Positions 18,489 to 29,549 of a DNA stretch of 64,000 bases are shown here, one piece after another (within the stretch, counting starts at the first letter, position 1; each line of letters opens with the position of its first letter). This DNA comes from Agrococcus lahaulensis DSM 17612 (GTDB taxonomy: Bacteria > Actinomycetota > Actinomycetes > Actinomycetales > Microbacteriaceae), in the NCBI RefSeq assembly GCF_000425105.1, contig NZ_KE384303.1, positions 62,001 through 126,000 of the forward strand, written 5' to 3'. The notes below the pieces were generated by a model. The model did no database searches. It was given only the letters and a program-made list of their open reading frames with translations, and was not told where the DNA came from. The position numbers and the translations under genes are program-made.

Positions 18489-19172
18489 ATGGAGATCACA
18501 TTCGGCGCGAGGGGCGCGAACATCACCGACAGGTTCCGGGCCTACGCGGAGGAGAAGCTCGCCAAGGTCACGCAGCTCCTGCCGCGAGCCACCGCCCTCG
18601 ACGTCCGGCTCTCGCGCCACGCCGACCCGCACGCGGCCGCAGGCGGCCGGGTCGAGATCACCGTGCACGGGCCCGGCTCGATCATCCGCGCCGAGTCCGA
18701 CGGCCCCGACAAGTACATCGCCTTCGACGCCGCGTTCCACCGCATCATGGAGCGCGCCCGCCGCGTGCACGACAAGCGGCACGACCACAGCGGCCGACGC
18801 CGCACGCCGCTCCGCGAGGCCGTCGTGAGCGGCTTCGAGCAGGTCGCCATCACGCCCGCCGACCCCGAGATCGTCGAGGCCGTCGCGACCGGCTCCATCC
18901 CGGTCGTCGAGCAGCAGCCCGAGCAGGAGCAGGAGTGGTCGCCGGTCGTGATCCGCAAGAAGCGGTTCCCGGCCAAGAAGATGAGCGTGAGCGACGCGGT
19001 CGACCAGATGGAGCTCGTCGGGCACCCCTTCTACCTCTTCGTCGACGAGGCCACCGACGAGTGCGCCGTCGTCTACCGCCGCAAGGGCTGGTCCTACGGC
19101 GTCATCTCGCTCGACGCATCCATCGCCGAGCCCGAGACCAGCGAGGAGAGCGCGCCCGCTGCCGCATCCTGA
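18489..19172 (+). CDS. hpf: Long-form ribosome hibernation promoting factor
   Basis: A 227-aa protein with an N-terminal RaiA/YfiA domain (about residues 1-100, [20 protein letters not shown]) that occupies the mRNA/tRNA channel of the 30S subunit. A C-terminal domain (about 150-210, [20 protein letters not shown] and [11 protein letters not shown]) dimerises ribosomes into 100S particles in stationary phase. The two-domain long form is the normal actinobacterial type. A GGGAGG site is 9 nt upstream. It lies before secA, as in many actinobacteria, separated from it by a strong hairpin. Confidence 0.95.
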   Translation: MEITFGARGANITDRFRAYAEEKLAKVTQLLPRATALDVRLSRHADPHAAAGGRVEITVHGPGSIIRAESDGPDKYIAFDAAFHRIMERARRVHDKRHDHSGRRRTPLREAVVSGFEQVAITPADPEIVEAVATGSIPVVEQQPEQEQEWSPVVIRKKRFPAKKMSVSDAVDQMELVGHPFYLFVDEATDECAVVYRRKGWSYGVISLDASIAEPETSEESAPAAAS

Positions 19173-19181
19173 CGCGACCCC

Positions 19182-19212
19182 GCGGCGCCCCTGAGCATCG
19201 CAGGGGCGCCGC
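19182..19212 (+). terminator. Terminator hairpin after hpf
   Basis: GCGGCGCCCCT and AGGGGCGCCGC form a perfect 11-bp stem around a 9-nt loop, 10 nt after the hpf stop. There is no T-run, as is common in this genome. Confidence 0.75.
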
Positions 19213-19226
19213 CGGGCGCCGGTTGC

Positions 19227-19232
19227 TACGAT
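19227..19232 (+). promoter_or_regulatory. Candidate -10 box of secA
   Basis: TACGAT just after the hpf terminator would give a leader of about 47 nt with a GGGAGG ribosome-binding site before the GTG start. Confidence 0.4.
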
Positions 19233-19285
19233 GGGCAGTCGGTCAAGGACCGTCCCTTTCCCCCAACGCACGGGAGGCATCCCTC

Positions 19286-22085
<2,800 letters not shown>

Positions 22086-22093
<8 letters not shown>

Positions 22094-22107
22094 CGCGCGT
22101 CAGTCGT
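22086..22107. terminator. 22-bp perfect palindrome containing both convergent stop codons
   Basis: ACGACTGACGC is followed directly by its complement GCGTCAGTCGT. The TGA of secA (22091-22093) and the TGA of the opposing protease gene (22100-22102 on the minus strand) occupy mirror positions. It can form a hairpin on either transcript. Confidence 0.65.
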
Positions 22108-23161
22108 CGATCGACCGCAGCCCGTTCCAGGCGGTGACGCCGAGCGGGGGCCCGTAGGCGCCGGTCGTGCCGCCGTTGGAGTAGACGGCGGTGATGTGGC
22201 CGGCACCGGTCGCGGGGTCGACGTTCGAGACCCACGCCGAGCCCGAGGCGCCGTCGCCCATCTCGCAATCGGCCCCGTAGTTCGCGTCGCCGCCCGCGCC
22301 GTAGTCGAGCCGGTCCTCGGCGCAGTGCCGCAGCACCTCGCCGTCGAAGGGCTCGTTGCCCGGGTAGCCGGCGATCACGACGCCGTTCGTCTCGGCCGTG
22401 AAGCTCACACCCTGCCCGCCCACGGCATCCTCGAGCGTCGCGGAGCCCTGGGGCGCGAAGCGGATGAACCCGAAGTCGAAGCCCATCCAGCCGTCGTCAT
22501 CGGCGCCGTCGAGCCAGCGGTCGTTCGCCTCGAGGTACTGCTCGGGCACCCACCACTCCTCGGCGACCCAGGTGCCGAAGGGGGCTTCGCCGCGCTCGTA
22601 GGCGGGCTCGAAGGCGATCCGCTCGTACCAGTCGCGCGTGTCGTCGTCGAAGATGCAGTGCGCCGCGGTCAGCACGACGAGTCCCGACGCGCTGTTGATG
22701 ACGGTGCCGCTGCACGTGTACTCCGCGCCGGCGGCCGACAGCTCGAGCCGGCCGCTCGTCGTCAGCAGCAGGTTGTCGCTGCCCTCGTGCCGCGTGCCGG
22801 GCAGGAGCTCGTCGCCGTCCTCGTGCACCGGGAGCGCGATGCCGGGGCGCACGACGGGCGAGCCGGTCGTCGGCGGCAGCACGACGTCGATCGCGGCGTC
22901 GGGGAGGAAGCCGTCGCTCGTCTCGCCCGGCTCGCCCGCGTAGAGCTCGCCCGTGTCGTTCGCGGTGCCGTCGGCGGCCGGCACGGGCGCGTCGGGCTCG
23001 ACGGGCACGGCCTCCGGCGTCGCCGGCCCGCTCGGCGCGGTCGGCGAGCGCGGGTCGGCGCGCTCGACGGGCCGCTCGGGCGGAGCGGGCAGCACGCAAC
23101 CGCCCACCGTGAGGGCGGCGGCTGCCGCGACGGCGGCCGTCGCGAGTCGGGGGAGGCGCAC
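22100..23161 (-). CDS. Trypsin-like serine peptidase, lipoprotein
   Basis: A 353-aa secreted S1-type peptidase. From the GTG at 23161 the signal peptide has lipobox TVGGC with Cys at residue 22, then a Pro/Glu/Ala linker of about 90 residues. Catalytic residues: His168 in VVLTAAHC, an Asp in the GFDFGFI region, and Ser306 in GDGASGSAW, closer to the V8/glutamyl-endopeptidase pattern than to GDSGGP. Two in-frame GTGs lie 6 and 9 nt upstream, but a TACGCT-like TAGCGT box (23169-23174) fits a leaderless start at 23161. The substrate is unknown. Confidence 0.85.
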   Translation of the reverse strand: MRLPRLATAAVAAAAALTVGGCVLPAPPERPVERADPRSPTAPSGPATPEAVPVEPDAPVPAADGTANDTGELYAGEPGETSDGFLPDAAIDVVLPPTTGSPVVRPGIALPVHEDGDELLPGTRHEGSDNLLLTTSGRLELSAAGAEYTCSGTVINSASGLVVLTAAHCIFDDDTRDWYERIAFEPAYERGEAPFGTWVAEEWWVPEQYLEANDRWLDGADDDGWMGFDFGFIRFAPQGSATLEDAVGGQGVSFTAETNGVVIAGYPGNEPFDGEVLRHCAEDRLDYGAGGDANYGADCEMGDGASGSAWVSNVDPATGAGHITAVYSNGGTTGAYGPPLGVTAWNGLRSIDD

Positions 23162-23168
23162 TCGCACC

Positions 23169-23174
23169 ACGCTA
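23169..23174 (-). promoter_or_regulatory. -10 box of the serine peptidase gene (leaderless)
   Basis: On the minus strand TAGCGT starts 13 nt before the GTG at 23161. It overlaps the two alternative upstream GTG codons, which argues against them. Confidence 0.4.
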
Positions 23175-23182
23175 GCGGCGCG

Positions 23183-23944
23183 TCAGGCGGGCGGGGCGAT
23201 CGCGACGATGAGGATCGCCGTGAAGTGGCACACGAAGGCGATGAACGTGCACGCGTGGAAGATCTCGTGGAAGCCGAAGTGACGGGGCACGGGGTTCGGC
23301 CGCTTCATCCCGTAGACGACCGCGCCGACCGTGTAGGCGAGGCCGCCGGCGATCACGAGGATCGCGGTCGCGGCGTTCGCCGCCCAGATCTGCGGCAGGA
23401 AGGCGACGGCCGCCCAGCCGAGCGCGAGGTAGATCGGCACGTAGAGCCACCGCGGCGCGCCGATCCAGAAGACGCGGAACGCGATGCCGAGGAGCGCGCC
23501 GCTCCAGATGACCGTGAGCAGGATCCAGTCGGTCGGCGACGGGAGCGTCAGCAGCGCGATGGGCGTGTAGCTGCCGGCGATGAGCAGGAAGATGTTCGCG
23601 TGGTCGAAGCGCTTGAGCAGCACGCGCGTGCGCTCCTGCCACGTGAAGCGGTGGTAGACCGCCGAGACGCCGAACATCAGCAGGCTCGAGAGCGCGTAGA
23701 CGGTCGTCGAGAGCTTCGCGGTCGCGCCCTCGGCGACGACCACGAGCACGATGCCGGCGACGAGCGCGAGCGGCGCGGTCGCCGCGTGGATCCAGCCGCG
23801 CCACGAGGGCTTCGCCTCGGCGTCCGCCTCGGCGATCGCGTCGCCGGCCGCCTCGATGAGCGGGAGGTGCGGCACGTCGTCGACGGCGTCGGGATCGGGC
23901 TCGCGCCGCACGCCGTGGGCGTCGGGATCGGAGGTCACGGGCAT
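23183..23944 (-). CDS. Hemolysin III / TrhA family (PAQR) membrane protein
   Basis: A 253-aa protein with an acidic N-terminal tail of about 45 residues and seven predicted transmembrane helices. PAQR-fold signatures: SAVYHRF, RFDHANIFLLIAGSYTP, and FHEIFHACTFIAFVCHF near the C-terminus, whose His residues would bind a metal in the hydrolase-like core. In bacteria TrhA is linked to membrane fluidity and the 'hemolysin III' name is historical. A TACGCT box 12 nt upstream of the ATG supports the start at 23944. It is divergent from uppS. Confidence 0.9.
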   Translation of the reverse strand: MPVTSDPDAHGVRREPDPDAVDDVPHLPLIEAAGDAIAEADAEAKPSWRGWIHAATAPLALVAGIVLVVVAEGATAKLSTTVYALSSLLMFGVSAVYHRFTWQERTRVLLKRFDHANIFLLIAGSYTPIALLTLPSPTDWILLTVIWSGALLGIAFRVFWIGAPRWLYVPIYLALGWAAVAFLPQIWAANAATAILVIAGGLAYTVGAVVYGMKRPNPVPRHFGFHEIFHACTFIAFVCHFTAILIVAIAPPA

Positions 23945-23950
23945 GGCTAC

Positions 23951-23956
23951 AGCGTA
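23951..23956 (-). promoter_or_regulatory. -10 box of the TrhA-family gene (leaderless)
   Basis: On the minus strand TACGCT starts 12 nt before the ATG at 23944. Confidence 0.5.
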
Positions 23957-24000
23957 CGGCGTACGCAGTGCCGTTGCGCGCATCCGTCCGTGTCCCCCGA

Positions 24001-24006
24001 TAGATT
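24001..24006 (+). promoter_or_regulatory. -10 box of uppS (leaderless)
   Basis: TAGATT starts 12 nt before the GTG of uppS. Confidence 0.5.
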
Positions 24007-24012
24007 CGACGG

Positions 24013-24789
24013 GTGCGACTGCGCAGCGCCCCGGGGTCACGACTCGTGTACCGCTACTACGAGCGGCGGCTCCGGCGCGACCTCCAGGCGAGCCCCGTGC
24101 CGCGCCACATCGCCATGATCATCGACGGCAACCGGCGCTGGGCGCGCGAGCAGAAGCTCGCGAGCGTCGGCCACGGGCACCGCGCGGGCGCGGCGAAGCT
24201 CCACGAGTTCGTCGAGTGGTGCGCGCAGGTCGGCGTCGAGGTCGTCACGCTCTACCTGCTCTCGCGCGACAACCTCACCGGACGGGCGAGCGAGGAGCTC
24301 GGCGAGCTGTGCGAGATCATCGCCGAGCTCGCCGACGGCCTCTCGCACACGCCCGGTCGACGCATCCGGCACGTGGGCGACCCGCGCGGACTGCCCGAGC
24401 CGCTGTGCGCCGCCCTCACCGCGGCGGCGGAGCGCACCGAGGGGGAGCCGGGCATCGTCGTGAACCTCGCGGTCGGCTACGGCGGCCGGCACGAGCTCGT
24501 CGAGGCCGTCAAGCGCATCCTCGAGACGGCCGACGGCGCGAGCCCGGCCGAGATCGCCGAGCGGCTGAGCCCCGAGCTCATCGCCGACCATCTCTCGACC
24601 GCGGGCCAGCCCGATCTCGACCTCGTCATCCGCACCTCGGGCGAGCAGCGGCTGAGCGACTTCATGCTGTGGCAGAGCGCGCACAGCGAGCTCTACTTCG
24701 TCGAGGCGCTCGGGCCCGACCTGCGCGAGGTCGACTTCCTGCGGGCGATCCGCTCCTACGGGCTGCGTGAGCGGCGCTACGGGCGCTGA
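24013..24789 (+). CDS. uppS: Cis-isoprenyl diphosphate synthase (UppS family)
   Basis: A 258-aa cis-prenyltransferase that makes the polyprenyl diphosphate carrier for cell-wall synthesis. IIDGNRRWA with catalytic Asp38 is the substrate-binding loop. RTSGEQRLSDFMLWQ and 'HSELYFVE' are the downstream signatures. Chain length (C50 or C55) cannot be judged from sequence. The GTG start is set by the TAGATT box. The 192-bp gap after it carries only a possible TACATT -10 (24867-24872) for the PhoH-type gene and its GGGAG ribosome-binding site. Confidence 0.94.
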   Translation: MRLRSAPGSRLVYRYYERRLRRDLQASPVPRHIAMIIDGNRRWAREQKLASVGHGHRAGAAKLHEFVEWCAQVGVEVVTLYLLSRDNLTGRASEELGELCEIIAELADGLSHTPGRRIRHVGDPRGLPEPLCAALTAAAERTEGEPGIVVNLAVGYGGRHELVEAVKRILETADGASPAEIAERLSPELIADHLSTAGQPDLDLVIRTSGEQRLSDFMLWQSAHSELYFVEALGPDLREVDFLRAIRSYGLRERRYGR

Positions 24790-24981
24790 GAACCCTCAAC
24801 CTCCGCTCGAGGTGAACTCTCGGTGACGGCGGTGTGTCTTCCGACGCGGCGCATCGGGAGCGCGCGTACATTCAGCCGTGTCGGGCACCTTCGCCCGGCG
24901 AGCGAGCGGCCTTCGCGCCAGCGAGCACCTCGGGAGGCGACGGCCGCGTGAGATCCGACCCCGGTCGGAAGGGAGCGCCAC

Positions 24982-26316
24982 GTGCCTGCACGCACCACCA
25001 CCTCCGGAAGCGCCGTCGAGATCGCCGAGACCGACACGCGCCAGCGCACCTACGTGCTCGACACGAGCGTGCTGCTCTCCGACCCGGGGGCCATCCACCG
25101 CTTCGCCGAGCACTCGGTCGTGATCCCGGTGGTCGTCATCGCCGAGCTCGAGAAGAAGCGGCACGACCCCGAGATCGGCTACTTCGCGCGCAAGGCGCTC
25201 CGCAACCTCGACGACCTGCGCGTCGAGCACCACCGGCTCGACTTCCCGGTGCCGACCGAGGGCGGCGGCAGCCTGCGGGTCGAGCTCAACCACTCCAACC
25301 AGCAGATCCTGCCGAGCGGGCTGCAGCTCGGCGACAACGACTCGCGCATCCTCGCGGTCGCCTCGAACCTCGCGGCCGACGGGCTCGACGTGTGCGTCGT
25401 CTCGAAGGACCTGCCGATGCGCGTGAAGGCCGCATCGATCGGCCTCTCGGCGGAGGAGTACCTCGCCGAGCAGGCGGTCGACTCGGGCTGGACCGGCATC
25501 GAGCAGCTCGCGCTCTCGGGGGAGGAGATCAACCGGCTCTACGAGCACGAGCGGCTCGAGACGGCGGCCGTCGCCGACATGCCGGCCAACACGTGCCTCG
25601 TCATCTCGTCCGAGCGCGGCTCGGCGCTCGGCCGCGTCAAGCGCCCGGGCGTCGTGACGCTCGTGCGCGGCGACCGCGACGTGTTCGGCGTGCACGGCCG
25701 CTCGGCCGAGCAGCGCCTCGCGATCGACCTGCTGCTCGACGAGGAGGTCGGCATCGTCTCGCTCGGCGGCTCGGCCGGCACCGGCAAGTCGGCGCTCGCG
25801 CTCGCCGCGGGCCTCGAGGCGGTGCTCGAGCGGCGGCTGCACAAGAAGGTCATCGTCTTCCGCCCGCTCTACGCGGTCGGCGGGCAGGAGCTCGGCTACC
25901 TGCCCGGCGACAAGGACGAGAAGATGAACCCCTGGGGCCAGGCGATCTACGACACGCTCGGTGCGCTCGTGAGCGACAACGTGCTCGACGAGGTCGCCGA
26001 CCGCGGCATGCTCGAGGTGCTCCCGCTCACGCACATCCGCGGCCGCTCGCTGCACGACGCGTTCGTGATCGTCGACGAGGCGCAGTCGCTCGAGCGCAAC
26101 GTGCTCCTCACGGTGCTCAGCCGCATCGGCCAGAACTCGCGCGTCGTGCTCACGCACGACGTGGCGCAGCGCGACAACCTGCGGGTCGGGCGGCACGACG
26201 GCATCGCGAGCGTCATCGAGACGCTCAAGGGGCAGGACCTCTTCGGGCACATCACGCTGCAGCGCTCGGAGCGCTCGCGCATCGCCGCGCTCGTCACGAG
26301 CCTGCTCGAGGGCTGA
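24982..26316 (+). CDS. PIN-PhoH fusion ATPase (PhoH2 type)
   Basis: A 444-aa two-domain protein. The N-terminal PIN nuclease domain spans about residues 22-160 with acidic residues in [12 protein letters not shown] and in [11 protein letters not shown]. The C-terminal PhoH helicase/ATPase domain has Walker [12 protein letters not shown] at about residue 264 and Walker [12 protein letters not shown]. Mycobacterial and Bacillus PhoH2 proteins unwind and cleave RNA; there they sit behind an antitoxin-like gene, which I do not see here. It has a GTG start with a GGGAG site. Confidence 0.92.
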   Translation: MPARTTTSGSAVEIAETDTRQRTYVLDTSVLLSDPGAIHRFAEHSVVIPVVVIAELEKKRHDPEIGYFARKALRNLDDLRVEHHRLDFPVPTEGGGSLRVELNHSNQQILPSGLQLGDNDSRILAVASNLAADGLDVCVVSKDLPMRVKAASIGLSAEEYLAEQAVDSGWTGIEQLALSGEEINRLYEHERLETAAVADMPANTCLVISSERGSALGRVKRPGVVTLVRGDRDVFGVHGRSAEQRLAIDLLLDEEVGIVSLGGSAGTGKSALALAAGLEAVLERRLHKKVIVFRPLYAVGGQELGYLPGDKDEKMNPWGQAIYDTLGALVSDNVLDEVADRGMLEVLPLTHIRGRSLHDAFVIVDEAQSLERNVLLTVLSRIGQNSRVVLTHDVAQRDNLRVGRHDGIASVIETLKGQDLFGHITLQRSERSRIAALVTSLLEG

Positions 26317-26383
26317 GCGGCTCCGCGGCGTCAGCGCGTCCGTGCGCGGGGCGGATGCGTCGGCGCGCGTGGGCGGGCAGGGC

Positions 26384-26389
26384 TACCGT
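26384..26389 (+). promoter_or_regulatory. -10 box of the winged-helix gene (leaderless)
   Basis: TACCGT starts 12 nt before the ATG at 26396. Confidence 0.45.
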
Positions 26390-26395
26390 GGGCGC

Positions 26396-27445
26396 ATGGC
26401 CGAGCCCCGCTCGCTGACGCCGACGCAGGCGCGGCGCCTTCGGCTGGCGTCGCAGCGCCTGCTCGGCTCGGAGCTCTCGCCCGCGGAGGTCGTGCGCCGC
26501 TTCGTCGCGATGCAAGGGCAGGACCTCGCGGCCGTGCTGCGCGCGATCGCGATCCGCTCGGCGCCCGGCACGACGCTCGCCGACGTGCGCGCCGCGTTCG
26601 ACGCGGGGCTCCTCGTGCGCTCGTGGGCGATGCGCGGCACGCTCTTCGTCGCGTCGCCCGACGACCTCGCGGTGCTGCACGCCGCGACGGGCGAGCGGTT
26701 GCGCCGGCAGGAGTGGCGCATGTGCGCCCGGCGCGGCATCGACGAGGCGACGGCCGAGCGCGCCGCCGAGGTGCTCGTCGCGGAGCTCGCGGCCGGCCCC
26801 ACCCGCCGCCGCTCGATGCTCGAGGCGTGGGAAGCGGCCGGCATCGGCACGGCGGGCGGCAACGGCTACCACCTGCTCGCGCTCTGCGCCTACGACGGGC
26901 TCGTGCGCTTCGGCCCCTTCGAGGGCGACGAGCAGCTGCTCGTCGGGGGAGCGCCGCCCGAGATCGCCGACCCCGACGCGGCGGTCGACGCCGCGCTCGA
27001 GCGCTTCGCGATCGCCCGCGGCCCCGTGCGGGCCGACGACGCCGCGTGGTGGCTCGGGGTCGCGAAGCGCCCGGTGCGCGCCGCGCTCGAGCGCGCGAGC
27101 GCACTCGAGCGGGTGCGCGTCGGGAGGGACGAGCTGCTCGTCGAGGCCGGCGCCGAACCCGTCGGCCGCGCGGGCGTCACGCTCGTGCCCGCGTTCGACG
27201 AGTGGCTGCTCGGCTACGAGGGGCGCTCGCGCGACGTGAGCGAAGCGGTGCTGCGCGCCGCGGTGCCGGGCGGCAACGGCGTCTTCCGCCCGCTCGTGCT
27301 CGTCGACGGCGTCGCGGTCGGCACCTGGCGCATCCCCCTCGTGCGCGGCCGCGCGGGCGAGCCGATCCTCGAGCTCGTCGAGCCGGTGGCGGACCGCACC
27401 CGCGCGGCGATCGAGCGGGCGCTGGAGCGCTGGCCGCACCGCTGA
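26396..27445 (+). CDS. Winged helix DNA-binding protein (HTH_42, AlkZ-like)
   Basis: A 349-aa member of the HTH_42 superfamily, three tandem winged-helix domains that include the DNA glycosylases AlkZ and YcaQ. The Gln-x-Gln pair in RFVAMQGQDL (about residues 38-47) matches the catalytic QxQ motif of that superfamily. 'SWAMRGTLF' near residue 81 and 'LVPAFDEWLLGYEGR' near the C-terminus are also conserved. A role in repair of alkylated or crosslinked DNA is inferred and unproven. The stop codon forms a short dyad with the opposing anti-sigma gene stop. Confidence 0.85.
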   Translation: MAEPRSLTPTQARRLRLASQRLLGSELSPAEVVRRFVAMQGQDLAAVLRAIAIRSAPGTTLADVRAAFDAGLLVRSWAMRGTLFVASPDDLAVLHAATGERLRRQEWRMCARRGIDEATAERAAEVLVAELAAGPTRRRSMLEAWEAAGIGTAGGNGYHLLALCAYDGLVRFGPFEGDEQLLVGGAPPEIADPDAAVDAALERFAIARGPVRADDAAWWLGVAKRPVRAALERASALERVRVGRDELLVEAGAEPVGRAGVTLVPAFDEWLLGYEGRSRDVSEAVLRAAVPGGNGVFRPLVLVDGVAVGTWRIPLVRGRAGEPILELVEPVADRTRAAIERALERWPHR

Positions 27446-27456
27446 CGCGGCTCAGC
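27441..27456. terminator. Short dyad joining two convergent stop codons
   Basis: GCTGA-CGCGGC-TCAGC places the TGA of the winged-helix gene and the TGA of the anti-sigma gene in mirror-image arms. The stem is only 5 bp, so it is weak as a terminator. Confidence 0.3.
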
Positions 27457-28213
27457 TCTCGAGCGCTCCCCGCCACAGGCTGTCGCCCGAGTGCGTCGGG
27501 TCGCCGTCGAACGGCTCGACCGACACGTCGACGATCGGGAACGCGTCGAGGTCGAGGCCGCCCGGCAGCGCGAGCTGCGTCGTCGAGGCGTCCATGACGC
27601 CGAGGCTCACCATCTGCTGCGCGTCGGGGTCGAGCAGCCACACGTCGAGGTAGCCGTCGACCTCGGGCAGCTCGTCGACGTCGACGACGAGCAGCCGCTG
27701 GCCGTCGCGCTCGACGACCTCGGCGCGAGCGGCCTCGACGGTCGTCGCGAGCGGGTCGAGCGTCGCCTCGGCGACGTTCGTCGCGCGCGGCTCGCCGCCG
27801 AGCTGCGTCACGACGAGCACGGCGATGCTCGCGGCGGCCGCGGCCGAGGCGAGCGAGGCGGCGACGAGCGCGCCGGCGCCGAAGCGGCGACGCCGGCGGG
27901 CGACCTCGATCGAGGTCACGGGAGCGCCGGTCGAGGCCTCCTCGGGGCGCGCGGGGGAGAGGGCGGATGCGTCGCTCGCGCCCGTCGGTGCGGCGGGCGT
28001 CGCGCTCGGCTCGTCGAGCTCCGCCGCGATGCGGTCCCACAGTCCCGCGGGCGGCGCGGCCGGCACGACGTCGGCGGCGCGGACGCGCTGCGCCGCGGCG
28101 CGGAACGCCGCGATCTCGGCGCTGCACGCGGCGCACTCGGCGGCGTGCTCGCCGCCCTCGACGGCCTCGCCGAGGGCGAGCGCGACGAGCGACTCCTCAG
28201 GCAGATGCTGCAT
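27452..28213 (-). CDS. Anti-sigma factor, RskA family
   Basis: A 253-aa single-pass membrane anti-sigma factor. The N-terminal zinc anti-sigma (ZAS) motif is recognisable as HAAECAAC at about residues 23-30. A transmembrane helix lies at about residues 115-135, and a C-terminal extracytoplasmic RskA domain (DVDELPEVDGYLDVWLLD) follows. RskA proteins hold SigK-type ECF factors at the membrane until cleaved by Rip1-type proteases. It starts inside the end of the sigma gene (17-base overlap), so the pair is made in coupled amounts. Confidence 0.93.
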   Translation of the reverse strand: MQHLPEESLVALALGEAVEGGEHAAECAACSAEIAAFRAAAQRVRAADVVPAAPPAGLWDRIAAELDEPSATPAAPTGASDASALSPARPEEASTGAPVTSIEVARRRRRFGAGALVAASLASAAAAASIAVLVVTQLGGEPRATNVAEATLDPLATTVEAARAEVVERDGQRLLVVDVDELPEVDGYLDVWLLDPDAQQMVSLGVMDASTTQLALPGGLDLDAFPIVDVSVEPFDGDPTHSGDSLWRGALES

Positions 28214-28766
28214 GCGACTCCTCCCATCGGTCTCGCAGCCGTCGCAGTCCTCGCGACAGGTGGCTCTTCACGGTGCCGGCCGGCATGGCGAGGCGCTCCG
28301 CGATCCAGGCGGTCGAGCGATCCTCGACGACAGCGAGCCGCACGATCGTGCGGGCCGGCTCGCCGAGCCGCTCGAGCTCCTCCTGCACCGTCAGGGCGTC
28401 CTCGACCGCGTCCGACACCGGATCCCCCTCACCGACCTCGAGCGCCCCGTGCAGCGTCTCCGGGTCGACGGCGAGCTCGCTCGCGGAGCGGGAGCGCCAG
28501 TGGTCGGCGATCCTGCGGCGCGCGATCGCGACGATCCACGCCCCCAGGGGTCCCGCATCCGGGTCGTACGAATCGCGCGATCGCCACACCGAGACGAAGG
28601 TCTGCTGCACGACGTCCTCGGCGTCGTGCGGCGCCATCGCGCGGCACGCGATCGCGTAGACCATGCCGCCCCAGCGCTCGTACGCCTGGCGCAGCGCTTC
28701 GGGGGAAGGATCCTGGGCGAAGGCCCTGGAGAGGCGCTCCGCCTCCACCGCCTCCTCGCTCGACAC
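28197..28766 (-). CDS. ECF RNA polymerase sigma factor (SigK-like)
   Basis: A 189-aa ECF sigma factor. Region 2 (about residues 25-95) includes MAPHDAEDVVQQTFVSVWRS. Region 4 (about 130-180) includes RTIVRLAVVEDRSTAWIAERL and the recognition helix MPAGTVKSHLSRGLRRLR. Pairing with an RskA-type anti-sigma and a secreted-protein operon resembles the SigK-RskA-MPT70/83 arrangement of mycobacteria. It has a GTG start. A TACGTT box 12 nt upstream suggests an internal leaderless promoter in addition to read-through from the sortase gene 29 nt upstream. Confidence 0.94.
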   Translation of the reverse strand: MSSEEAVEAERLSRAFAQDPSPEALRQAYERWGGMVYAIACRAMAPHDAEDVVQQTFVSVWRSRDSYDPDAGPLGAWIVAIARRRIADHWRSRSASELAVDPETLHGALEVGEGDPVSDAVEDALTVQEELERLGEPARTIVRLAVVEDRSTAWIAERLAMPAGTVKSHLSRGLRRLRDRWEESHAASA

Positions 28767-28772
28767 GGCCAG

Positions 28773-28778
28773 AACGTA
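28773..28778 (-). promoter_or_regulatory. Internal -10 box of the ECF sigma gene
   Basis: On the minus strand TACGTT starts 12 nt before the GTG at 28766. The CGTT core would also fit an ECF -10, so autoregulation is possible. I find no convincing ECF -35 at the right distance. Confidence 0.35.
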
Positions 28779-28795
28779 TCACCCCTCGCGCTCGG

Positions 28796-29548
28796 TCACG
28801 GCGCATCGGGCACTGCCGTGACGACGATGTTGTCCTCGTAGGCCCCGGCCGCGGCATCCCACTCGCCGCCGCACGTGATGAGCCGCACGAGCGGGTCGCC
28901 GTCGCGCGCGAAGATCGCGTCGAGCGGCAGCTGGTCCTTCGAGAACCGCTCGACGGCGACGATGCGGAAGCGCAGGTCGGCGCCCGAGGCGGTCGCGACC
29001 TCGACGCTCTCGCCGGCGCGGGCGTTCAGCAGCTCGGCCATCGGCGCGCGGCCGCGGTCGCTGTCGACGTGGGCCGAGAGCACGGCCGAGCCGCGATCGG
29101 CGCCGGGCGCGGGACCGAAGCGGTACCAGCCGACCTCGCGCACGAGCTCGGGCACGTCCATCTGGCCGTCCTCGCGCACCCCGACGGGGATGACCTCGAG
29201 GTCGATGCCGACCGACGGCACCTGCACGCGGGTCGGGGCGTCGACCACGGCCTGGTCGGCGCCGATCGACGCGTCGCGGGCGCCGACCGCGGTCGGCACG
29301 GGGGCGGCGGTCGACGCCGCATCGGGAAGGGTGGATGCGCTCGGCGCGCTCGTGGGGGTCGGCTCGGCCATCGGCGTCATCGACGCCGTCGGCGAGGCCG
29401 GCTCGAGCGAGTCGGGCAGCAGGAGCCACACGCCGATCGCGGTGGCCGCTGCTGCGACGATCGCGGCGAGCACGGCTGCCGGCCGCCACGCGCGCCGAGC
29501 GGGCTCCCGCCGCGGGGGGCGCGGAGGGAGCCCGTCGGTGGTGCGCAT
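28796..29548 (-). CDS. Class F sortase
   Basis: A 250-aa membrane-anchored transpeptidase. A basic N-terminus and one transmembrane helix (about residues 22-44) precede a Pro/Thr/Ala stalk to about residue 100 and then a sortase beta-barrel. Catalytic His160 is in LSAHVDSDRG and catalytic Cys226 in VRLITCGGEWD. The short barrel and this spacing match class F sortases of actinobacteria, whose substrates are poorly known. The ATG lies 1 bp after the stop of the DUF4397 gene, so that gene's product is the obvious candidate substrate. Confidence 0.92.
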   Translation of the reverse strand: MRTTDGLPPRPPRREPARRAWRPAAVLAAIVAAAATAIGVWLLLPDSLEPASPTASMTPMAEPTPTSAPSASTLPDAASTAAPVPTAVGARDASIGADQAVVDAPTRVQVPSVGIDLEVIPVGVREDGQMDVPELVREVGWYRFGPAPGADRGSAVLSAHVDSDRGRAPMAELLNARAGESVEVATASGADLRFRIVAVERFSKDQLPLDAIFARDGDPLVRLITCGGEWDAAAGAYEDNIVVTAVPDAP

Positions 29549-29549
29549 G

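Noticed and set aside
24790-24981. Antitoxin-like gene before the PIN-PhoH gene
   Set aside because: The 192-bp gap has no open frame with a start and ribosome-binding site that would encode a PhoAT-like protein.
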